Of a stretch of DNA of 64,000 nt, positions 33,945 to 43,268 are shown piece by piece. How positions within the stretch are numbered: position 1 is the stretch's first letter; every line of letters starts with the position of its first letter. The notes below the pieces were generated by a model that searched no databases, was not told the DNA's origin, and was given only the letters and a program-made list of their open reading frames with translations. The stretch spans positions 310,001 to 374,000 of the forward strand of contig NZ_RJVJ01000001.1 of NCBI RefSeq assembly GCF_003751605.1, given 5' to 3'. The DNA comes from Kitasatospora cineracea. Lineage in GTDB: Bacteria > Actinomycetota > Actinomycetes > Streptomycetales > Streptomycetaceae. A program made the position numbers and the translations under genes.

Positions 33945-35258
33945 TTGAACCGCAAGATCGCAGCCGTGGCCGCTATCGCCACCGTGCTCGTCGCCTCGGC
34001 CTGCTCGTCGTCTTCGTCCGGCAGCAAGTCGAGCGGTGATGTCCTGAGCACGGACGGCAAGGGCAAGAAGATCACCGTCTGGCTGATGGACGACGCCCAG
34101 AAGGGCTGGAACGAGGTCGTCGAGGCGGCGAAGGCCGAGTTCAAGCAGAAGACCGGCGCCGACGTCGACATCCAGTGGCAGACCTGGACCAACTACACCA
34201 CCAAGCTCGACACCGCCCTGCTCTCGGGCAACGCCCCCGACGCGATCGAGGTCGGCAACACCCAGGCCGCCAAGTACATCGACGCCGACTCGTTCGTCGA
34301 CCTCACCTCGGTCAAGAGCAAGTTCGACAACTCGGACAAGTGGCTGGACTCGCTGGCCGCCTCCGGCCAGTCCCCCGACGGCTCCAAGACCTACGCCGTC
34401 CCGTACTACGCCGGCGCCCGCGTCGTGATCTACCGCAAGGACCTCTTCGAGGCCGCCGGTGTCACCCAGGCCCCGACCACCCTGGCCGAGCTGAAGGACG
34501 CCCTGACCAAGGTCAAGGCCGCCAACGCCAGCACCCCGGGCTTCTCCGCGATGTACCTGCCGGGTCAGAACTGGTACACCGCCGTCTCCTTCGGCGCGGG
34601 CACCTACGGCGTGAAGAACGTCATCGCCAAGAAGGACGGCGACAAGTGGGCCAGCACCCTGGCCGACCCGAAGTTCGTCGAGGGCATCTCGACCTGGAAC
34701 GACCTGCAGAAGAACTTCTCCACCGGTGGCACCACCTCCGACGAGGCCACCCAGGACGCCCTGATGGCCAAGGGCAACATCGCCTCCATCGTCGGCAACG
34801 GCTGGGAGGTCTCCTCCGTGGCCGACCCGAAGACCGGCGACCCGTCCCTGAAGGACAAGCTCGGCACCTTCGCCCTCCCGGGCGCCGCGGCCGGCAGCAC
34901 CACCCCGGCCTTCCTGGGCGGCTCCGACCTGGCCGTCCCGACCAACGCCAAGAACGCCGGCCTGGGCGCGACCTTCCTGCAGATCTTCACCAACACCGCG
35001 CAGCAGACCCTGCTCGCCAAGCACGCCATCCCGAACGCCAAGAACCTGGTCGACGCCTACAAGGCCGCCGACCCGGCGAACAAGGCGACCGGTGACGCGG
35101 CCCAGGGCGAGACCTGGTTCATCCCGAACACCCCGCTGTGGTCCGGCACCAACGAGACCGCGCTGAAGACCGCCTTCGGTGCGATCGCCGCCGGTGGCGA
35201 CCCGGCCACCGAGCTGAAGAAGGCGAACGACGACCTCCTGAAGACCCTGAACGGCTGA
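33945..35258 (+). CDS. dasA: N,N'-diacetylchitobiose-binding lipoprotein DasA
   Basis: Solute-binding protein of 437 residues for chitobiose uptake. TTG 33945 follows GGAGGA; it opens a lipoprotein signal with VLVASAC (Cys20) and a Ser/Gly linker. Family blocks include ITVWLMDDAQKGWNEV, VPYYAGARVVIYRKDLF, YLPGQNWYTAVSF, GNGWEVSSVAD and FLGGSDLAVPT. Codon use is strongly biased to GAC/AAG/CTG, as in highly expressed genes. Four dre-like sites lie upstream, and dasB, dasC, dasD and dasR follow, as in S. coelicolor SCO5232-5235 with dasR next door. A strong hairpin behind the stop probably keeps dasA mRNA above that of the permeases. Confidence 0.94.
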   Translation: MNRKIAAVAAIATVLVASACSSSSSGSKSSGDVLSTDGKGKKITVWLMDDAQKGWNEVVEAAKAEFKQKTGADVDIQWQTWTNYTTKLDTALLSGNAPDAIEVGNTQAAKYIDADSFVDLTSVKSKFDNSDKWLDSLAASGQSPDGSKTYAVPYYAGARVVIYRKDLFEAAGVTQAPTTLAELKDALTKVKAANASTPGFSAMYLPGQNWYTAVSFGAGTYGVKNVIAKKDGDKWASTLADPKFVEGISTWNDLQKNFSTGGTTSDEATQDALMAKGNIASIVGNGWEVSSVADPKTGDPSLKDKLGTFALPGAAAGSTTPAFLGGSDLAVPTNAKNAGLGATFLQIFTNTAQQTLLAKHAIPNAKNLVDAYKAADPANKATGDAAQGETWFIPNTPLWSGTNETALKTAFGAIAAGGDPATELKKANDDLLKTLNG

Positions 35259-35342
35259 TCCAGCTCCAGCTGAACCGCAGGTCGGCCCGGGGAGTCCAAC
35301 GGTGCTCCCCGGACGGACCACCGCACTGAGCGCCGGATAAGG

Positions 35343-35378
35343 GGGTGGGCAGTCCGCGATACCGCGGACTGCCCACCC
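35343..35378 (+). terminator. Hairpin between dasA and dasB (attenuator)
   Basis: Perfect 16-bp arms 35343-35358 and 35363-35378 with ATAC loop and no T-run. Because dasB follows only 45 bases later without an obvious promoter, it likely allows partial read-through and protects the dasA mRNA 3' end. Confidence 0.7.
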
Positions 35379-35422
35379 GTGCGCCAGGACCGACCAGATC
35401 CGCGGGCCCGGGAAGGACCCTG

Positions 35423-36412
35423 ATGAGTGTGACCACCAACGAGACCGTGACCCGGTCCGAGAACCAGGGGCCTGCCCCGACGGGGAAGCCGCAGCGGCGC
35501 GGGTTCTTCGCGGCCGGCCATTACATCCCCTACACCCTGCTGCTGCCCGCGGTCGTCGTACTGGCGGGCGTTCTGGCGTACCCGCTGTACCGGCTGATCG
35601 ACCTGGCGTTCCAGAACGTCAACAAGTACGCGCTGCTGGTCCACCCGGAGCGGGCGAAGTACGTCGGCTTCGACGGCTTCTCCCGGGTCTTCGGCGACAG
35701 CGAGTTCTGGGAGGTCGTGCTCCGCTCGATCTACTTCACCGCGGAGCTGGTCATCCTCTCCATGGTGCTGTCCATGGCGCTGGCACTGCTGCTCAACCGG
35801 GTCTCCAACTGGGTCCGGGTCACCGTGATCACGGTGATGATGTTCGTCTGGTCGATCCCGGCCCTGGTCAACGGCCAGGTGTTCCGCTGGCTGTTCTCCC
35901 CGCAGGGCGGCGTCGTCGACTACATCGCGTACCTGGTCACCGGCGACGAGAGCTGGAAGAACTACGACTGGTTCGCGGACGCGCACGTCGGCCTCTACGT
36001 GGTCGGCGCCGCGGTCGTCATCTGGGGCGCGCTGCCCTTCCTCGTCCTGGGCCTGTACGCCGCGCTGACCCAGGTGCCCAAGGAGCTGATGGAGGCCGCC
36101 AAGCTGGACGGCGCCAACAGCTTCCAGGCGTTCCGCAACGTCACCCTGCCGGTCATCCGGCCGTTCCTGATGATCTCCACCGCGCTGAGCTTCATCTGGG
36201 ACTTCCAGGTCTTCGCGCAGATCTTCGCGCTGCGCAACACCTCGCCCGAACCCGGCTACCGGACCATCGGCACCTACCTGTACATGCAGGGCATCGTCGC
36301 CTCCCGGTACAGCGAAGCCTCGGTGATCTCGATCGCCATGATCGTCATGATGCTGGCGGTTCTCGTGTACTACATCCGCCAGATGCTCAAGATCGGAGCC
36401 AACGAGCGATGA
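35423..36412 (+). CDS. dasB: Chitobiose ABC transporter permease DasB
   Basis: MalF-type inner-membrane permease, 329 residues, about six transmembrane helices. The EAA loop is EAAKLDGANSFQAFRNVTLP. GAAGGA lies before the ATG at 35423. An N-terminal polar region (VTTNETVTRSENQGPAPTG) precedes the first helix. It overlaps dasC by four bases (ATGA). With DasC it forms the channel for N,N'-diacetylchitobiose. The energising ATPase is missing; in streptomycetes this is the shared MsiK encoded elsewhere. Confidence 0.93.
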   Translation: MSVTTNETVTRSENQGPAPTGKPQRRGFFAAGHYIPYTLLLPAVVVLAGVLAYPLYRLIDLAFQNVNKYALLVHPERAKYVGFDGFSRVFGDSEFWEVVLRSIYFTAELVILSMVLSMALALLLNRVSNWVRVTVITVMMFVWSIPALVNGQVFRWLFSPQGGVVDYIAYLVTGDESWKNYDWFADAHVGLYVVGAAVVIWGALPFLVLGLYAALTQVPKELMEAAKLDGANSFQAFRNVTLPVIRPFLMISTALSFIWDFQVFAQIFALRNTSPEPGYRTIGTYLYMQGIVASRYSEASVISIAMIVMMLAVLVYYIRQMLKIGANER

Positions 36413-37329
36413 CCACGGACGTCTCCACCACCGCTCCGAAGACCCCGCTGCCGCTCGCCCCGGCCAAGCGGAAGAAGTCCAAGGAGACCGAGGTCGGCCG
36501 CAGCGGCGCCATGACCTGGGTCTGGAACACCGTCGCCCTGGTCGTGGCGGTCGTGATGGCCTTCCCGATCTACTGGATGATCATCACCACGTTCAAGACG
36601 AACCGGGACCTGATCTCCAAGGACCCGACCTTCTGGCCCTCCTCGTTCTCGCTCGACAGCTACCGGACGATCTTCGACGACGACCAGTTCCTGCCCAGCC
36701 TCGGCCACACCCTGGTGCTGACCCTCGGCGCGGTCGTGCTGGGCGTCGCGGTCGGCTTCCTGGCGGCGGTCGGCGTGGCCCGGTTCAACTTCCGCGGCCG
36801 CAACTTCTTCATCGTCACCATGCTGGTGGTCCAGATGGTGCCGCTGCTGGCGATCATCATCCCGCTGTTCGTGGTGATGAACAGCCTCAACATGACCGGC
36901 GGCCTGTTCGGCGTCATCCTCGCCTACCTGGTCTTCACCGTCCCGTACGTGATCTGGACGCTGCGCTCCTTCATCGTGAACATCCCGGCGGAGCTGGACG
37001 AGGCCGCGATGGTCGACGGCTGCACCCAGTGGGGCGCGTTCTTCCGCGTCATCCTGCCGCTCACCCTGCCCGGCCTGATCACCACCTCGGTCTACAGCTG
37101 GATCCAGGCCTGGAACGAGTTCATCGTCGCCAAGACCCTGCTGGGCACCAGCGGCATGAACACCTCGATGACCTGGCTGACGTTCTACTCGACCACTCCC
37201 ACCCGCGGCGCGGACTACGGCGCGCAGATGGCCGGCGGCCTGCTGGTCTCGCTGCCCGTGATCATCCTGTTCGTGTTCTTCCAGAAGAAGGTGTCGGCGG
37301 GTCTCACCGCCGGTGCGGTCAAGGGCTAA
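36409..37329 (+). CDS. dasC: Chitobiose ABC transporter permease DasC
   Basis: MalG-type permease of 306 residues with six predicted helices and the EAA loop [20 protein letters not shown]. It is translationally coupled to dasB through the ATGA overlap. The N-terminus is a polar Lys/Pro-rich stretch ([14 protein letters not shown]) on the cytoplasmic side. It pairs with DasB and uses DasA as ligand donor. Confidence 0.93.
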   Translation: MTTDVSTTAPKTPLPLAPAKRKKSKETEVGRSGAMTWVWNTVALVVAVVMAFPIYWMIITTFKTNRDLISKDPTFWPSSFSLDSYRTIFDDDQFLPSLGHTLVLTLGAVVLGVAVGFLAAVGVARFNFRGRNFFIVTMLVVQMVPLLAIIIPLFVVMNSLNMTGGLFGVILAYLVFTVPYVIWTLRSFIVNIPAELDEAAMVDGCTQWGAFFRVILPLTLPGLITTSVYSWIQAWNEFIVAKTLLGTSGMNTSMTWLTFYSTTPTRGADYGAQMAGGLLVSLPVIILFVFFQKKVSAGLTAGAVKG

Positions 37330-37394
37330 GCCCCCTCCCCCACCCCCACTGCACCTGAAACACCTCTCTCACCTCCAGGGAAGGAACCAAGGCG

Positions 37395-38969
37395 ATGCCC
37401 GGTACGGAAAGCGCCGATCTCCTCCGCGACGCCGGAGCGGTCCTGCAGCCCGGCTTCGCCGGTCTGACCGCGCCGGAGTGGCTGCGCCGCAGACTGGGCG
37501 ACGGCGAACTCGGCGGCGTCGCCCTGTTCGGCCGCAACATCCGCACCCCGCAGCAGGTCGCCGCGCTGACCTCGGAGCTGTACGCGCTCAACGGCGACCT
37601 GCTGGTCGCCACCGACGAGGAGGGCGGCGACGTCACCCGCCTCGAGGTGGTCAGCGGTTCCTCCTACCCGGGCAACCTGGCGCTCGGCGAGGTCGACGAC
37701 ACCGACCTCACCGAGCGGGTCGCCCGCTCCATCGGCTTCGACCTGTCCAGCGTCGGCGTGAACCTCAACTACGCGCCCGACGCGGACGTCAACTCCAACC
37801 CGGACAACCCGGTGATCGGCGTCCGCTCCTTCGGCGGCGACGGCGAGCTGGCCGCCCGGCACACCGCCGCGTACGTCCGCGGCCTGCAGTCCGCGGGCGT
37901 CGCGGCCTGCGCCAAGCACTTCCCCGGCCACGGCGACACGGCCGGCGACTCGCACCTCGGGCTGCCCCGGATCGACCTGGCCCTGGACCAGTTCGCCGCG
38001 CACCTGCTGCCCTTCCGCGCCGCCATCGCGGCCGGCGTGAAGAGCATCATGACCGCGCACATCCTGTTCGACGCCTACGACGCCCAGCTGCCCGCGACCA
38101 TGTCGCAGCGCATCCTCACCGGCCTGCTCCGCGAGGAGCTCGGCTTCGACGGGCTGATCGTCACCGACGGCATCGAGATGGGCGCCATCTCCGGCACCCA
38201 CGGCGTCGCGGCCGGCTCGGTCCGGGCCGTCGCGGCCGGCGCCGACACCATCTGCGTCGGCGGCGGCCTGCAGGACGAGGACGCCTTCGTCTACCTGCGC
38301 GACGCCCTGGTCTGGGCGGTCCGCGAGGGCCGGCTGTCCGCCGAGCGGCTGCACGAGGCCGCCGAGCGCAACCGGGCCGTCGCCCGCTGGTCGTCCGGGC
38401 TGCGGGCCTCGCTGGTCGGCCAGCAGGCCGAGGTCGGCGTCGGCCTGACCGCCGCCCGCCGGGCGCTGCGGGTCACCGGCGAGCTGCGCCCGCTGGGCGG
38501 CGTCCCGCACGTGGTCGAGTTCTCCCCCGGCGCGAACATCGCGGCCGGCGACGAGACCCCGTGGGGCGTGGCCGGCCCGCTGGCCGAGCTGGTGCCCGGC
38601 ACCACCTCCAGCCGGGTCGCCCCGCCCGCGACCGTGACCGAGGGCTCCGGCCTGCTGCACGTCGCGGTGGCCGCCGAGGACGCCGAGATCGACACCGCCC
38701 CGCTGCTCGGCGCGGCGGTCGGCCGCCCGCTGGTGCTGGTGGTGCGCGACGCGCACCGGCACGGCTGGATGCGCCGGGCCGCGCTGGCCCTGGTCGAGCA
38801 CCGGCCGGACGCGGTCGTGGTGGAGATCGGCACCGCCCACGGGACGGCCGAGCTGTTCGCCCCGAGCGGGGTGACCACGCTGGCCACCTACGGCGGTTCG
38901 CGGGTCTGCGCGATCGCCGCCGCGGAGGCCCTGGCGGGGCTCGCGGTGACGGCCGCCAAGGCCGGCTGA
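37395..38969 (+). CDS. dasD: GH3 beta-N-acetylglucosaminidase (DasD)
   Basis: Intracellular glycoside hydrolase family 3 enzyme, 524 residues, no signal peptide. The NagZ-type signature [18 protein letters not shown] contains the Asp-His acid/base dyad, and [12 protein letters not shown] contains the nucleophile Asp. A second alpha/beta domain follows (about 350-524). It would cleave imported chitobiose to N-acetylglucosamine. ATG 37395 is preceded by GGGAAGGAACCAAGG. It lies 65 bases after dasC with no terminator between, so the operon is probably dasABCD. Position and family match S. coelicolor dasD. Confidence 0.92.
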   Translation: MPGTESADLLRDAGAVLQPGFAGLTAPEWLRRRLGDGELGGVALFGRNIRTPQQVAALTSELYALNGDLLVATDEEGGDVTRLEVVSGSSYPGNLALGEVDDTDLTERVARSIGFDLSSVGVNLNYAPDADVNSNPDNPVIGVRSFGGDGELAARHTAAYVRGLQSAGVAACAKHFPGHGDTAGDSHLGLPRIDLALDQFAAHLLPFRAAIAAGVKSIMTAHILFDAYDAQLPATMSQRILTGLLREELGFDGLIVTDGIEMGAISGTHGVAAGSVRAVAAGADTICVGGGLQDEDAFVYLRDALVWAVREGRLSAERLHEAAERNRAVARWSSGLRASLVGQQAEVGVGLTAARRALRVTGELRPLGGVPHVVEFSPGANIAAGDETPWGVAGPLAELVPGTTSSRVAPPATVTEGSGLLHVAVAAEDAEIDTAPLLGAAVGRPLVLVVRDAHRHGWMRRAALALVEHRPDAVVVEIGTAHGTAELFAPSGVTTLATYGGSRVCAIAAAEALAGLAVTAAKAG

Positions 38970-38980
38970 GACACTCGGGG

Positions 38981-39019
38981 CGGGCCCGGGGCGGGCGCCA
39001 GGCGCCCGTTCCGGGCCCG
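38981..39019 (+). terminator. Terminator between dasD and dasR
   Basis: Outer 9-bp arms 38981-38989 and 39011-39019 with an inner 7-bp GGGCGCC/GGCGCCC stem. Confidence 0.7.
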
Positions 39020-39163
39020 TCGCGTACCCGCCCGCGGGCCCGCCGCGGGGGCGCGAATGCGGCCGGGGCTCACCTCCGGTCTCCCGTGCGTGCAAACATG
39101 TGCTGTTACATAGGACTTAGGGGTCCGTTAAGGGACCGCCTCCAACGAGGAGTGAGAGCTGCC

Positions 39164-39949
39164 ATGAGTGGCGACAGGGACACGGCGGCGCTCGCCGAGG
39201 GCTCCACCGTGCCGACCCAGACCGGCCCTGCCACCGCCACGGCCCGGGTCCCCAAGTACTACGGGCTCAAGCGGCACCTGCTGCAGCTGACCGAGACCCA
39301 GCCGGCCGGCACGCCGGTCCCGCCGGAGCGCGCGCTGGCCGCCCAGTTCGACACCTCGCGCACCACCGTCCGGCAGGCCCTGCAGGAGCTGGTCGTCGAG
39401 GGCCGGCTGGAGCGCATCCAGGGCAAGGGCACCTTCGTGGCCAAGCCGAAGGTCGCCCAGGCCCTCCAGCTCACCTCGTACACCGAGGACATGCGGGCCC
39501 AGGGCCTGGAGCCGACCTCCCGGCTGGTCGAGGTCGCCTACATCTCGGCCGACGACCGGCTCGCCCCGCTGCTGGACATCAAGCCCGGCGGCCGGGTGCT
39601 GCGGATCGAGCGCCTGCGGCTGGCCAACGGCGACCCGATGGCGATCGAGGTGGCGCACCTGTCCGCCAAGCGCTTCCCCGCGCTCCGGCGCAACCTGGCC
39701 AAGCACAACTCGCTGTACACCGCGCTGCGCGAGGTCTACGGGGTGACGGTCGCGGAGGCCGAGGAGACCATCGAGACCACCCTGGCCAACCCGCGCGAGG
39801 CCGGCCTGCTCGGCTCCGACCTGGGCCTGCCGATGCTGCAGCTGTCCCGGCACTCCTTCGACGCGGACGGCGCGCCGGTCGAGTGGGTGCGCTCGATCTA
39901 CCGGGGCGACCGCTACAAGTTCATCACCCGCCTGAACCGGCCGTCCTGA
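39164..39949 (+). CDS. dasR: GntR/HutC-family regulator DasR
   Basis: Global repressor of amino-sugar metabolism and development, 261 residues. The winged helix ([55 protein letters not shown]) is followed by a HutC-type UTRA effector domain that binds glucosamine-6-phosphate or GlcNAc-6-phosphate in known DasR. The N-terminal extension ([20 protein letters not shown]) is acidic. ATG 39164 has GAGGAG about ten bases upstream. It has its own promoter region, and its predicted sites lie across the adjacent genes. The stop codon falls inside a 14-bp tandem repeat. Confidence 0.95.
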   Translation: MSGDRDTAALAEGSTVPTQTGPATATARVPKYYGLKRHLLQLTETQPAGTPVPPERALAAQFDTSRTTVRQALQELVVEGRLERIQGKGTFVAKPKVAQALQLTSYTEDMRAQGLEPTSRLVEVAYISADDRLAPLLDIKPGGRVLRIERLRLANGDPMAIEVAHLSAKRFPALRRNLAKHNSLYTALREVYGVTVAEAEETIETTLANPREAGLLGSDLGLPMLQLSRHSFDADGAPVEWVRSIYRGDRYKFITRLNRPS

Positions 39950-39986
39950 ACCGGCCGTCCTGAACCGGCCGTCCTGAACCGGCCGT
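39931..39986 (+). repeat. 14-bp tandem repeat across the dasR stop codon
   Basis: Four perfect copies of CCTGAACCGGCCGT (39931, 39945, 39959, 39973) and a degenerate fifth (39987-40000). The dasR TGA lies at 39947-39949 in the second copy, so copy-number change downstream leaves the protein unaltered as long as two copies remain. Confidence 0.9.
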
Positions 39987-40065
39987 CCTGGACCGGGCGG
40001 CCCGGCCGGGCGGCCCGGCGGCCTGACCTGTTCGGGGTACCGGGGCGATCCGGGTTGACAGGGTA

Positions 40066-40095
40066 GTGACACGGGTCGCTCCGCTGCCCTAGCCT
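40066..40095 (+). promoter_or_regulatory. Candidate promoter of the symporter operon
   Basis: GTGACA (40066-40071), 18 bases, TAGCCT (40090-40095). This predicts a leader of about 95 bases before the DUF3311 gene. Confidence 0.45.
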
Positions 40096-40195
40096 CTCGG
40101 GGACCTTTCGATCACCGAGGGTGCTGCTCGGCGGGCGCACAGGCATGTGCGTTGCGGTGCCACTGAGGTGACTCCTCGTCATCCGGGAGCCGCTC

Positions 40196-40504
40196 GTGTC
40201 GTCGTCGCAAGTCCCTGCCCCGGGCGCACCGCCCGTGGTCTCCCCCGCCCGGGTGCTGGCGGGCCTGTGCCTGCTGGTGCCGATCGTGGTGGTGCTGTGG
40301 GTGCCGTCCTACAGCAAGACCTCCCCCGAGTTCGGCGGCCTGCCGTTCTTCTACTGGTACCAGCTGATGTGGGTGCCGGTGTCGGCGCTGTTCACCGGTG
40401 CCGCGTACCTGCTGATCCGGCGCGACGAGGCGGCCCGCAAGGCCGCCTCCGCCGGCTCCGGACCGGCCCTGCCCGCCCGGCCGTCGGACGGGGGGCTGTC
40501 GTGA
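40196..40504 (+). CDS. DUF3311 small membrane subunit
   Basis: 102 residues with two transmembrane helices (VLAGLCLLVPIVVVLWVPSY and YWYQLMWVPVSALFTGAAYLLI). It matches DUF3311, which sits before SSF symporters in many bacteria and is presumed to be an accessory subunit. GTG 40196 follows GGGAG; its stop overlaps the symporter start (GTGA). The C-terminal tail is Ala/Ser/Pro-rich. Confidence 0.88.
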   Translation: MSSSQVPAPGAPPVVSPARVLAGLCLLVPIVVVLWVPSYSKTSPEFGGLPFFYWYQLMWVPVSALFTGAAYLLIRRDEAARKAASAGSGPALPARPSDGGLS

Positions 40505-42120
40505 AGCACGTGGACTGGACCGCGATGACGGTCTTCCTGCTGTTCTTCGCCGCGGTGACGGTGATGGGCTTCCTGGCCTCCCGCTGGCGCCGGGCCGCGG
40601 ACGCCGAGCACCTGCACGAGTGGGGGCTGGGCGGCCGGAGCTTCGGCACCTGGATCACCTGGTTCCTGCTGGGCGGCGACCTGTACACCGCGTACACGTT
40701 CATCGCGGTGCCGGCGGCGATCTACGCGGCGGGCGCGGCGGGCTTCTTCGCGGTGCCGTACACGATCATCGCGTACCCGCTGGTGTTCCTGTTCCTGCCC
40801 CGGCTGTGGTCGGTCTCGCGGGTGCACGGGTACGTGACGCCGGCGGACTTCGTGCGCGGCCGGTACGGCTCGCGCGGGCTGTCGGTGGCGGTGGCGCTGA
40901 CCGGCATCCTGGCGACCATGCCGTACGTGGCGCTGCAGCTGGTGGGCATCCAGGCGGTGCTGGACGTGCTGGGCGTGGGCGGCAGCGGCAACTGGTTCCT
41001 GAAGGACCTGCCGCTGTTCATCGCGTTCGGCGTGCTGGCCGCGTACACGTACTCCTCGGGGCTGCGGGCGCCGGCGCTGATCGCGTTCGTCAAGGACGCG
41101 CTGATCTACATCGTGATCATCGTGGCGGTGGTCTACATCCCGATGCGGCTGGGCGGCTACGGGCACGTGTTCGACGCGGCGCAGCACAAGTTCGCCACGC
41201 CGGGGCCGACCGGGAAGCCGAGCGGGGCGCTGGTGGTCGGGCCGTCCGGGCAGTGGGCGTACGCGACGCTGGCGTTCGGGTCGGCGCTGGCGCTGTTCAT
41301 GTACCCGCACTCGGTGACGGGCGTGCTGGCGTCGAAGTCGCGCAACACGGTGCGCCGGAACATGGCGATCATGCCGGCGTACTCGCTGATGCTGGGGCTG
41401 CTGGCGCTGCTGGGCTTCCTGGCGATCGCGGCCGGGGTGGGCAAGGGCGTGAAGGGCTACAACAGCCAGCTGGCGGTGCCGCAGCTGTTCGCGGACATGT
41501 TCCCGTCCTGGTTCGCCGGGGTGGCGTTCGCGGCGATCGGGATCGGCGCGCTGGTGCCGGCCGCGATCATGTCGATCGCGGCGGCGAACCTGTTCACCCG
41601 CAACGTGTACAAGGAGTTCCTGAAGCCGGACGCGACGCCGGCCGAGGAGACCCGGGTGGCGAAGATCGCCTCGCTGCTGGTGAAGGTCGGCGCGCTGGTG
41701 TTCGTGCTGCGGATGGACAAGCAGGTGGCGATCAACTTCCAGCTGCTGGGCGGCCTGTGGATCCTGCAGACCGCGGTGGCGCTGGTGGCGGGCCTGTTCA
41801 CCCGGTGGTTCCACCGCTGGGCGCTGCTGGCGGGCTGGGCGGTCGGCATGGTGTACGGCACCTGGATGGCGTGGGGGGTGTCCTCGGCGGCCACCAAGCA
41901 CTTCGGCGGCAGCAACGCGAAGATCCCGGTGATCGGGGAGACCGGCTACATCGGTCTGACCGCGTTCGTGCTGAACCTGGCGGTGGCGGTGGTCCTGACG
42001 CTGGTGCTGCGGGCCCTGAAGGCCCCCGAGGGGGCCGACGAGACCTCGAAGGCGGACTACTCCGCGGAGGCCGGCGACGAGGCCGTGGAGCGCGCTCCAC
42101 AGCCCGCGGCGGCGCACTGA
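40501..42120 (+). CDS. Sodium:solute symporter (SSF family, monocarboxylate type)
   Basis: Secondary transporter of 539 residues with about 13 helices. The SSF core is visible: GGRSFGTWITWFLLGGDLYTAYTFIAVPA, VHGYVTPADFVRGRYGSR, ALVPAAIMSIAAANLFTRNVYKEF (sodium-site region). The DUF3311 partner and overall pattern resemble MctP-type monocarboxylate permeases, so acetate, pyruvate or similar acids are likely substrates; this is inference. The cytoplasmic tail is acidic. Confidence 0.9.
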   Translation: MKHVDWTAMTVFLLFFAAVTVMGFLASRWRRAADAEHLHEWGLGGRSFGTWITWFLLGGDLYTAYTFIAVPAAIYAAGAAGFFAVPYTIIAYPLVFLFLPRLWSVSRVHGYVTPADFVRGRYGSRGLSVAVALTGILATMPYVALQLVGIQAVLDVLGVGGSGNWFLKDLPLFIAFGVLAAYTYSSGLRAPALIAFVKDALIYIVIIVAVVYIPMRLGGYGHVFDAAQHKFATPGPTGKPSGALVVGPSGQWAYATLAFGSALALFMYPHSVTGVLASKSRNTVRRNMAIMPAYSLMLGLLALLGFLAIAAGVGKGVKGYNSQLAVPQLFADMFPSWFAGVAFAAIGIGALVPAAIMSIAAANLFTRNVYKEFLKPDATPAEETRVAKIASLLVKVGALVFVLRMDKQVAINFQLLGGLWILQTAVALVAGLFTRWFHRWALLAGWAVGMVYGTWMAWGVSSAATKHFGGSNAKIPVIGETGYIGLTAFVLNLAVAVVLTLVLRALKAPEGADETSKADYSAEAGDEAVERAPQPAAAH

Positions 42121-42286
42121 CGCACCGGGGGCGCAGACCTCCCCACCGTGCGCCCTGTGGTCGCGCCGTTGCCCCGATCGACACTGGGGTGACGGCGCGA
42201 CCATCTGTTATGACTGCCCGTTCACTGGAGAGACCCGGGAGAGACGGGCGCACCGCACGCGCCACCGACCACGGGGAGCCGCCGCC

Positions 42287-43045
42287 ATGACCGACCTCAC
42301 CACGGTACGCAACGGGCACCGACCGGAGGCCCCGCAGCCGGACGGGGGGCCGAGACTGCCCTCGGTCCTGATCGCCACCCGGCACGGGGAGTCCACCGCC
42401 AACGTGGAGTTCCGGCACGCGGACGCCAGCGGCGCGCTCTCCGTCCCGATCACCTGCCGGGACGCCGACATCCCGCTCTCCCTGCACGGCCAGGACCAGG
42501 CCCGCGACCTGGGCCGCTGGTGGGCCGGGCGACCGCCCGCCGACCGGCCCCGCTCGGTGTGGTGCTCGCCGTACGTGCGCACCGCGGAGACCGCCCGGAT
42601 CGCGCTGGCCCAGGCGTCCGGGCTGGGCGCCGTCCCGGTCGGGCTGCCGGTGCGCTACGACGAGCGGCTGCGGGACCGCGAGCTGGGCGTGCTGGAGATG
42701 CTGACCAAGGCCGCGATCGAGCGCGACCACCCGGCGGAGGCCGAGCGGCGGCGCCGGATGGGCGAGCTGTACTACCGGCCGCCGGGCGGCGAGTCCTGGC
42801 TGGACGTGGCGCTGCGGGTGCGCGACCTGCTGCGCGACCTGGGCGAGGAGGAGGCGGGCCGGCCGGTGCTGGTGGTGGCGCACGACTGCACGGTGCTGAT
42901 GCTGCGGCACGTGCTGGAGCGGCCGGCCGAGGAGGAGCTGCTGGCGCTGCCGCCGGTGGCGAACTGCTCGACCAGCCTGTGGCGGTCCCGCGAGGGGCGG
43001 CTGCGCCCCGCCGGGTGGAACCGGACCGAGCACCTGTCGCCCTGA
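42287..43045 (+). CDS. Histidine phosphatase (phosphoglycerate mutase-like) protein
   Basis: A 252-residue member of the histidine phosphatase superfamily: IATRHGEST carries the phospho-accepting His, WCSPYVRTAETA supplies an Arg, and VVAHDCTVLMLRHVL the second catalytic His. Residues IERDHPAEAERRR form an inserted helical segment. GGGGAG lies upstream of the ATG at 42287. Substrate not determined; the family spans small-molecule and protein phosphatases. Confidence 0.88.
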   Translation: MTDLTTVRNGHRPEAPQPDGGPRLPSVLIATRHGESTANVEFRHADASGALSVPITCRDADIPLSLHGQDQARDLGRWWAGRPPADRPRSVWCSPYVRTAETARIALAQASGLGAVPVGLPVRYDERLRDRELGVLEMLTKAAIERDHPAEAERRRRMGELYYRPPGGESWLDVALRVRDLLRDLGEEEAGRPVLVVAHDCTVLMLRHVLERPAEEELLALPPVANCSTSLWRSREGRLRPAGWNRTEHLSP

Positions 43046-43268
43046 GACCGGCCCGCCCCGGCCCGGCCTGCCCCGGCCCACCCCGCCGGCTGCCGCAGCG
43101 CCCCGCTCGGGCTCCCTGGTGCTGCGGCCTGACGACAGCTTCCCGGCTCCCGGCTCCCGGCAACAGCTTCCCGAGCCCGACCGCCCTGCTCCTGCTCCCG
43201 TCCCGTCCCCCCGTCCCCGTCCTCCGCCCCCGTCCCGTCCCTCCGTCCCGGGTCCGTGGTGCGCAGCC

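Noticed and set aside
43185..43255. Tandem repeat or CRISPR-like array in C/T-rich tract
   Set aside because: Repeats of CCCGTCC are irregular and have no spacers; simple polypyrimidine composition.
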